Source of the DNA: Amycolatopsis sp. NBC_01488
GTDB lineage: Bacteria > Actinomycetota > Actinomycetes > Mycobacteriales > Pseudonocardiaceae
Assembly (NCBI RefSeq): GCF_036227105.1
Contig: NZ_CP109434.1
Location: 2,732,001 to 2,796,000, forward strand
Reading direction: 5' to 3'
Length of the DNA: 64,000 nt
Shown here: one piece after another, positions 58,844-64,000 of the stretch
How positions within the stretch are numbered: position 1 is the first letter of the stretch
How the letters are laid out: each line of letters opens with the position of its first letter
The notes under the pieces: model-generated
Told to the model about the DNA's origin: nothing
Databases searched by the model: none
The model's input: only the letters and a program-made list of their open reading frames with translations
Made by a program: the position numbers and the translations under genes

Positions 58844-60117
58844 CCCCAGGCGTCGGCGAGCCCGCCCTCGCCGTGGACGTAGTAGCCCTTGGAGACCTTC
58901 GCCTTGCCGCCGCCGGGGTCCTTGCGCTTGAGGTTCTTGCTCGTGACCCGGTAGGGCTCCAGTTCCTTGGCCAGCCGGCGGGCGTCGAGCGTTTTGCCGT
59001 GGCCGTCGAGGTCGCCCCACGGTGCCTCGTCGAGCGAGCACAGCGCGTCGAGGATCTCGGCGGTGGTCAGGTCGGTGGCACCTCGGGCGGTGAACAGGTC
59101 CCGCAGGTCTGCCAGCAGCCGGATGCGCAGGCCGCCGCTGTTGCGGCTGGCCGCTGCGACGGTGACGAAGTGGACGCAGGCCGCCCGAGCGGTGTCCGGC
59201 CAGTCGCCCCCGGCGGCGTCGGCGATGGCGATCAGCGGACGCCAGATCTCCGCGGACCGGTCGCGGACGCCCTCGGGCATGACTGGACGGCCCTTGGCCA
59301 CCTTGTCGGTGACGGTGGACACCCACGCCGCGAGCTGTTCCCGCAGCGGCGCGGCTTCGGCCTCCACTTCCTCTTCCCAGAACTCGGCGACTTCCTCGTC
59401 TTCGCGGCGCCGTTGCATGTGGACGGTGATGGCGCGGGTGGTGATGGTGTCGGGCATGTTCCCGGCGATCCCGGCGAGCGCGGCCGGGGCGTAGACGGGG
59501 AACCGCTGGACCTTCATGGCCTTGGCGTCGCCGACGCAACGGGCGATGGTGGCGGACCGCTTGTACCCGGCGTTGAGCAGGCCGCGCAGGTCCTCGTTGT
59601 TGCCACCGTTCTTCGGGTTGAAGATCGTGTCCACCTCGTCGAACAGAATGGTGATCGGTCCCTCGTTGACCATCCGGAACAGCGCGGGCGTGGTGGCGGA
59701 GATGGTCATCTCCGGCGCCCGGACCAGGAACTGAGCGACCTCCAGCACGCGCGTCTTCCCGCTGCCCGGCTCCACGCTGGACAGGATCAGGCGCGGGGTG
59801 ACGTAGAAGTGGTCCGCGGCGTGGGTGTGGGCGTACCAGAGCGCGAGCATGGGCGCGCAGTGCTTCGACGGGAACACGTTGTACCGCGCGACGAACGCGG
59901 TCACCCGGTCCAGTACTTCGTGTCCGGGCAGGACGGTGGCGTGTTCGGCGCGCCAGATCGTCTGGCAGTTCTCGGTGCAGAAGTCGTCCGACGGCGACCC
60001 GGTGAGCGAGCGTCCGCACTGGCAGCACGTACCCGCGTGCTCCGGTGTGCCGATCGTGGCGTCGATCGCCGACACGGTGTCCTCCACGGTGGTCAGGGGT
60101 CCCTCCTGTGTGGTCAT
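58714..60117 (-). CDS. DUF3631 replication-associated ATPase
   Basis: 467 residues. N-terminal Cys cluster CCQCGRSL...CTENC (C31/C32, C34, C47, C51), a likely zinc finger. P-loop ATPase with Walker A EPGSGKT (116-122) and Walker B ITILFDEVD (D160, E161), then the DUF3631 domain (GYKRSATIARC...MPDTITTRAITVHMQRR). DUF3631 proteins are helicase-like ATPases of phages and mobile elements. Probable replication initiator/helicase of the AICE. The last 35 residues (TSATAATAAT...) are encoded by the iteron repeats and may have no protein role. ATG overlaps the upstream stop. Confidence 0.8.
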   Translation of the reverse strand: MTTQEGPLTTVEDTVSAIDATIGTPEHAGTCCQCGRSLTGSPSDDFCTENCQTIWRAEHATVLPGHEVLDRVTAFVARYNVFPSKHCAPMLALWYAHTHAADHFYVTPRLILSSVEPGSGKTRVLEVAQFLVRAPEMTISATTPALFRMVNEGPITILFDEVDTIFNPKNGGNNEDLRGLLNAGYKRSATIARCVGDAKAMKVQRFPVYAPAALAGIAGNMPDTITTRAITVHMQRRREDEEVAEFWEEEVEAEAAPLREQLAAWVSTVTDKVAKGRPVMPEGVRDRSAEIWRPLIAIADAAGGDWPDTARAACVHFVTVAAASRNSGGLRIRLLADLRDLFTARGATDLTTAEILDALCSLDEAPWGDLDGHGKTLDARRLAKELEPYRVTSKNLKRKDPGGGKAKVSKGYYVHGEGGLADAWGRYLPTSATAATAATPQVNAVADTEAVADTNATARHPPPGPPD

Positions 60118-60629
60118 CAGGCCGCCTTCCGCAACGGAGCAGGTTCGGTGATGCAGGCGGCTTGGTAGCGGGTCCACAGCTCGTCGACGGTGGTGTCGTC
60201 GGTCAGCTCGCGCAGCACCTCGGCGGGCGCGTCCTCGGCGGCCTGGGCCAGCCGCCGGGCGTGGGTGGCCACGGCGGCGCGCCACGCGGCCTCCAGCACG
60301 ACGGCCTTGAGGTGCGGGCCGAGCGCGGCCGGCGGGGCGTCGCGGTAGGTGTCGATCAGCCAGCCCGTGAGCCAGTGGCGGCGGTGCTCGCCCGGTGCCT
60401 GCCCGGTGGTGACGGCGTGGGCGTACAGCGCGACGGGCGCAGGCGCGTGCCCGGCGGCGACGGTTTCGATGGCCAGCTGGGCGACGTGGGCGGCCATGCC
60501 GTGGCCGAAGTCGTCGGCGCGCATCCCGGCCAGCGCCACCCGCGCGGCGGGCGCGGACAGCTGCATGAGCGCGCCGAGGAACTGCCGTCGCGGGTCGGTC
60601 AGGGCGTCGGTCGCGGTGTCGGTCGCCAT
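60117..60629 (-). CDS. small protein resembling the DnaB N-terminal domain
   Basis: 170 residues, all-helical. RRQFLGALMQLSAPAARVALAGMRADDFG then HVAQLAIETVAAGHAPAPVALYAHA follows the pattern of the replicative-helicase N-terminal domain (ExxVLGALL...L...DF...HxxIFxAI...G.PVD...L). No RecA-type ATPase part is present. It may be a loader or decoy that mimics or contacts the host DnaB/primase while the following DUF3631 protein supplies the ATPase. Overlaps that gene's start (ATGA). The domain assignment is by eye and moderately sure. Confidence 0.6.
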   Translation of the reverse strand: MATDTATDALTDPRRQFLGALMQLSAPAARVALAGMRADDFGHGMAAHVAQLAIETVAAGHAPAPVALYAHAVTTGQAPGEHRRHWLTGWLIDTYRDAPPAALGPHLKAVVLEAAWRAAVATHARRLAQAAEDAPAEVLRELTDDTTVDELWTRYQAACITEPAPLRKAA

Positions 60630-60685
60630 GGCGGCCTCCCAAAGTCTTGATTACCGTGCGTGGTGACGTGTGGGCGTGCGGGGGC

Positions 60686-60869
60686 TGTGACACTTGCCGC
60701 GCCGCCCCCTGGGGGTGGGGTCTGGGGCGGGGTGAGGCTGTCACCTGCGGGAACGTCCGCAAGTGTCACAAGTGTCGTCGTGGCTGGTCAGGTGACGTTC
60801 TGTTGTGTCACGCGGGTTGTGACGGTTCGCGGCGCGCGCCGGGCCGCGCCCGCCGTGCCGTCACAACCC
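60686..60869. repeat. two 12-bp inverted repeats with TGTGAC cores (regulatory/ori/oriT candidate)
   Basis: TGTGACACTTGC (60686-60697) is repeated inverted at 60759-60770; GGGTTGTGACGG (60814-60825) is repeated inverted at 60858-60869. Additional GTGAC/GTCAC units lie between. They fill the 246-bp gap upstream of the DnaB-N-like gene and downstream of the transfer ATPase. They could be operators of a GntR/Kor-type repressor, an origin, or the transfer locus recognised by the FtsK-like protein. Confidence 0.6.
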
Positions 60870-60875
60870 CGGCGG

Positions 60876-63143
60876 TTACTGTGTGTTGATCTCGGTGCGG
60901 CTTTCGGCGGCCTGGACGGCGGCGAGGATGTCGGCGAAGCGGTAGCCGCGGGCCTGCTTGTCCTCCCCGTCCTCGCCCGGGATGCGGACCTGGTCGGGCT
61001 TGAGCCCGAAGTCGGCGACGGCGTGCGCCAGCGCCTTGCCCGAGCCTCGCCCGAGGGCTTCGGCCAGCTCGCCGGAGGACACCGCGGCGCGGGCGTCCAC
61101 GTCCCCGGCCTGCCAGGCGGCGAGGTCGTCGGCCAGGTAGTCGACGATCTCGCCGAGCACGCCGAGGCGGGCTTGGCGCTGTTCGTCCTCGAACGCGGCC
61201 CGCTGCGCCACGGCCGCGTCCTCCGGACTCGTGGAGCCGCACAGCTGCGCGGCGGCGACCCCGGCCGCCTGCAAGGTGGCGGTGTCCCACTGGGGGCGGC
61301 CGGCCTGGGCAGCGCGGCGTGCCCGCTGCTCGGCGACCTGGTTGTCGAACCACGTCACGCGGGTGGGGATCGGCTCGTCGCCTTCGGCGCAGCCTTCCAG
61401 GAAGAACGTGCCGGTGTCGTTGAGCCGCGAGCCGCGCTTGGGCCGGTAGTTGCCCGGGGTGTAGCCCTCGCTGATGGCGTTGTCGCCGAACAACAGGCGG
61501 GTCTGGAAGTCGGCCAAACCCGGCCCGGCGGCCTTCCACGCCACCTCGGCGGCCACGGAGTCGCCGAGGGAGTCCTTCTTCGCCGACTGGGACGCGAAGA
61601 TGATGACCACACCGGCCTTGCGCGCCACCCGCAGCAGCGCCACTGCCAGCGCTTTCGCGTCCTTGGTCAAGCGCGGGAACTCGTCGAGCACCACCGCCAG
61701 CGCCGGGTACTCGGGCGAGGGCTGCCACTCGTCACCCATGCCCAAGCGGTCCTTGATCCGAGTACGGGCGTTGGCGATGCCCAGAGCGATACTGAGGGCC
61801 TGTTCGCAGTCCTCCGGCGACAGGGCGCGCAGGCCCATGGCGGCGGCCTGGGGAGCCTGGCCGACGCCGGAGGGGTCCAGGTCCCACAGGATCGCGTCGG
61901 TGGTGTGGGCCAGACCGTCCACAATGGCGCGGATGAGTCCGGACTTCCCGCCGCCGGAGGCGGCCAGGATGATCGCGTGGGTGGACAGGAACGACGCGGA
62001 CATCAGCCGACCGTCCAGCCGCATACCCAGCTCGATCGGGTCGGCCAGCCGCCGGGAACCGTTGCCGTACACGGGAAGCGGCGGCATCTTGGCCCACGGG
62101 TCGGACTCGATGATGCGGGTGGTGAACCGCGCCCGGCGGTCTGTGTGGGGCTGGACCAGGACGCCGTTCTGCCGCACGTCCAGGTCGGTTTCGATCTGCT
62201 CCAGCTTCTTGATGACGTCGGCCGGCCGCTTGCCCGAGCCGCCGACGATCTGGCTTTCCAGCTCCCAGCCCCACATCGTGCGGCGCCCGGCGATCGGATT
62301 GGTCTCCACGCCCTGGGCCAGCAGCGAGCGGCGCAGCAGCTCCAGTGCGGCGCGGTCGTGGCGGGCGTCGGCGATCGGCAGCACCGGCAGCTGGCTGCCG
62401 TCCTCGGCGACGGTGCCGACGCGCTTGCGGTTGCGGCGCTTGAAAACCTTGCGCAGGTAGGCCCAGCCGTTCACCGTCAGCGCCGCCACGACCGCGCCGC
62501 CGACGGTCAGGTCGATGGTGGCCACGGCCTGGGAGTACTCCCACACCGGCCACCCGTTGATCGACCAGTCGATCACCGCGGGGGCCTCGGCCAGCGCACC
62601 CACGGTGTAGAAGAAGAACGCCGGGCGGGAGACCAGCGCGCGGCCGATCTTGCCCAGCTGTTCCTCGCGGTGCTCCTGAATGCGCATCTGGGTGCTGACC
62701 CGGTCCGGGATCGGGTCGTTGCGGTGGCTACCGCCCTCGCGGTGCTCCGCGGCGGTGCGCCAGTTGTGGAACTGCTCCCAGGACGCCCACACACCCACGA
62801 CCGGCCCGGCCAGCACGCCGGTGGTGTAGGCGACGACGGCGCCGGTCGTGCGGGTCCGCGGGTGCGTGGCCACTGTGACGGTGGTGCGTGCCAGCGCTCC
62901 GGCACCCGAGCGGGTGCGCTGGGCGGCCGTGCGGGCGCCGCGGGCGACGGTGGCGGCGCTCTGCTGGTAGCCGCGGTAGCGCTCGACGGCCTTGGCCCGC
63001 TGGATGCGGGTGTACTCCTCGACGGTCAGGACCTCTCCTTCGATGGCGGTGTCCTCGGCCACGGTGGCGGTGTCGGGGCGGACGGGCAGGTGGTGCACCG
63101 GGGCCAGCTGGCCGTGCTCGTCGTTGCGGTCGGTGGTGGTCAT
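60876..63143 (-). CDS. FtsK/SpoIIIE-type conjugal transfer ATPase (TraB-like)
   Basis: 755 residues. Cytosolic N-terminus, two to four membrane helices (about 100-230), then the motor: Walker A AASGGGKS (394-401) and Walker B LAVVLDEFPRL (D487, E488), ending in a helical, probably winged-helix tail (about 680-755). Actinomycete AICEs move double-stranded DNA between mycelia with one such hexameric pump. GVVIIFASQSAKKDSLG is the sensor region. ATG overlaps the SpdB-like stop. The tail normally reads 8-bp clt repeats. Confidence 0.88.
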   Translation of the reverse strand: MTTTDRNDEHGQLAPVHHLPVRPDTATVAEDTAIEGEVLTVEEYTRIQRAKAVERYRGYQQSAATVARGARTAAQRTRSGAGALARTTVTVATHPRTRTTGAVVAYTTGVLAGPVVGVWASWEQFHNWRTAAEHREGGSHRNDPIPDRVSTQMRIQEHREEQLGKIGRALVSRPAFFFYTVGALAEAPAVIDWSINGWPVWEYSQAVATIDLTVGGAVVAALTVNGWAYLRKVFKRRNRKRVGTVAEDGSQLPVLPIADARHDRAALELLRRSLLAQGVETNPIAGRRTMWGWELESQIVGGSGKRPADVIKKLEQIETDLDVRQNGVLVQPHTDRRARFTTRIIESDPWAKMPPLPVYGNGSRRLADPIELGMRLDGRLMSASFLSTHAIILAASGGGKSGLIRAIVDGLAHTTDAILWDLDPSGVGQAPQAAAMGLRALSPEDCEQALSIALGIANARTRIKDRLGMGDEWQPSPEYPALAVVLDEFPRLTKDAKALAVALLRVARKAGVVIIFASQSAKKDSLGDSVAAEVAWKAAGPGLADFQTRLLFGDNAISEGYTPGNYRPKRGSRLNDTGTFFLEGCAEGDEPIPTRVTWFDNQVAEQRARRAAQAGRPQWDTATLQAAGVAAAQLCGSTSPEDAAVAQRAAFEDEQRQARLGVLGEIVDYLADDLAAWQAGDVDARAAVSSGELAEALGRGSGKALAHAVADFGLKPDQVRIPGEDGEDKQARGYRFADILAAVQAAESRTEINTQ

Positions 63144-64000
63144 GCGTGCTCCTTCAGTACGTCGCGCACGGCGCGGGCGTCGTCCATCCCGCAGTGCAAG
63201 GTCTTCTGCAGCGCCCGCGCCGAGGGCGCGGCGGGCAGGGTGCCGGTGGTGATCAGGTCCCGGGCGCGGGCCAGCAGCGCGGGCGGCGCGGCGGGCAGCG
63301 AGGGGGCCGGTACGGGCGCGTTTCCCCTGTACGTAGCGGGGGTAACGCCCGTCTCCGCCCCGCCGGGGGTGGTGTGGTGGTCGAGCTGGGCGAAGGCGTT
63401 CCAGACGATCGGCAGCGCGGTCACCACCGCCACCGCGACGATCGGCCCGAGGATGTGCAGCACCAGCCCCGACACCGTGAAGGTGCCCGCGATGCCGGGC
63501 AGGTGGGGCCAGGCGTTCATGCCCAGGGTGAGCCCGAGGAACAGTCGCTCGACCCGCACCAACCTGCGGTCGTCCAGGGGCCGGCCGCGGGTGGCCATGA
63601 ACGCCCGCGCGGCGACCACGGTCAGCAGGGCCAGGGACATGAACGGCTCCACCAGCCACGCGAACACCCACCCCGGCGACCACGCGGACGCCCCTTCGGC
63701 GGCGAAGCGCTGCACCCCCGCGGTGGACCAGGCCAGCGCCAGCACCAGCGCCACCCCGCCGGTGACGGTCAGCACCAGCCGCCAGCGGGCGGCTTGCCAC
63801 GCCCGCACCGCCGGGTCCTGCCCGAGGGTGTGCAGCGCGGCGGCCTGGCGGCCCTGCTTGCGGCGGCGCCGCACCCGCGGGGTGTCCAGCGCCAGCGGTG
63901 CCTCATCTGCCAGCAGCGGCGCCAGCTGGCGCGCCTCGGCCACTTCCGCGCGCATCGCTCGCACCCGGCGCGACACAGCGTCATCCGCGCCACCGATCAC
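63140..64000 (-). CDS. SpdB/DUF2637-like membrane protein (may extend past the window)
   Basis: At least 286 residues. Basic helical N-terminus, four hydrophobic helices (about 75-220), a Pro-rich linker with ATYRGNAPVPAPSLP, and a helical C-terminal domain ending MDDARAVRDVLKEHA. This resembles the mobile-element SpdB proteins that help spread transferred DNA within the mycelium. A GTG lies exactly at the window edge, so whether this is the true start cannot be seen. Its stop overlaps the transfer ATPase start. Confidence 0.65.
   Translation of the reverse strand: MIGGADDAVSRRVRAMRAEVAEARQLAPLLADEAPLALDTPRVRRRRKQGRQAAALHTLGQDPAVRAWQAARWRLVLTVTGGVALVLALAWSTAGVQRFAAEGASAWSPGWVFAWLVEPFMSLALLTVVAARAFMATRGRPLDDRRLVRVERLFLGLTLGMNAWPHLPGIAGTFTVSGLVLHILGPIVAVAVVTALPIVWNAFAQLDHHTTPGGAETGVTPATYRGNAPVPAPSLPAAPPALLARARDLITTGTLPAAPSARALQKTLHCGMDDARAVRDVLKEHA

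Larger units (their letters stand above)
56744..64000. mobile_element. integrative element of AICE type (left part)
   Basis: Begins at the 3' end of tRNA-Ser and continues past the window. Gene order on the minus strand from the attachment end: integrase, excisionase, DUF3631 replication ATPase, DnaB-N-like protein, FtsK-type transfer ATPase, SpdB-like membrane protein. This set (site-specific recombination, autonomous replication, single-ATPase DNA transfer, spread) defines actinomycete integrative and conjugative elements such as pSAM2 and pMEA300. The att core presumably includes the T-arm of the tRNA. The second copy of that sequence is not in the window, so the right end is outside. Confidence 0.82.

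Overview
The window reads as chromosomal DNA of a high-G+C, mycothiol-producing filamentous actinobacterium, most probably Amycolatopsis or another Pseudonocardiales genus. The basis is strong G/C third-position bias, frequent GTG starts, mshD, glnR, lmeA, an RsiG-type anti-sigma factor, Tat-exported enzymes, and an AICE-type element in a tRNA gene. Genus assignment is inference. Gene order from the DUF3073 gene to dusB follows the Mycobacterium tuberculosis block Rv0810c-Rv0823c as I remember it (DUF3073, ygfZ, pabC-like, nitrobindin, sseC, cysA-type sulfurtransferase, thioredoxin, lmeA, glnR, mshD, pstB, phoU, LCP, dus), so most of the left half is old vertical core. Insertions relative to that block include rsiG/asparaginase, pxpBC, pstSCA, a diguanylate cyclase and a nucleoside-salvage-like operon.

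Layout. 1-9.3 kb: ECF S component (cut by the window edge), 3-hydroxyacyl-CoA dehydrogenase, DUF3073, asparaginase-rsiG pair, divergent ygfZ/pabC-like pair, pxpBC, nitrobindin with a 32-residue membrane peptide upstream. 9.3-12.6 kb: sulfur operon (DUF4395, sulfurtransferase, SseC) preceded by a cysteine leader peptide, then thioredoxin and LmeA. 12.7-19.4 kb: glnR, mshD, a PHO-box-like element, pstSCAB, a shared terminator and phoU. 19.5-24.3 kb: LCP ligase, GGDEF protein, idi, an epoxide-hydrolase-like protein. 24.3-28.1 kb: four-gene operon GntR, ADP-ribosylglycohydrolase, NCS1 permease, isochorismatase-like hydrolase. 28-43 kb: dusB, oxidoreductase, DUF2339 protein, Tat metallophosphatase-LamG protein, HelD-type RNA polymerase ATPase, Lrp regulator, lysA, desaturase with a Cys-rich micro-protein. 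43.3-49 kb: GntR plus DHDPS-family lyase divergent from a four-gene ABC importer. 49-56.6 kb: MerR regulator, a second, editing-less ThrRS behind a Thr-codon leader peptide and terminator, UPF0303, VOC, Tat phospholipase C, M20 peptidase, tadA pair, CsbD-like protein.

56.65 kb to the right edge: tRNA-Ser(CGA) carries an integrated element with integrase, excisionase, a DUF3631 replication ATPase, a protein resembling only the DnaB N-terminal domain, an FtsK-type transfer ATPase and an SpdB-like membrane protein, all on the minus strand. Two dense repeat regions (iteron-like CCGCTAC heptamers; long TGTGAC inverted repeats) lie inside it. The far attachment site is beyond the window.

Themes linking the genes: nutrient sensing (GlnR nitrogen, Pst/PhoU phosphate, Cys and Thr attenuation), c-di-GMP (RsiG and a GGDEF protein), and many starts with a TANNNT hexamer 5-7 nt upstream, the signature of leaderless mRNAs. 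The least-described pieces are the Thr-leader/ThrRS2 attenuator, the YegTUVW-like salvage operon, and the split replication module with its repeats.
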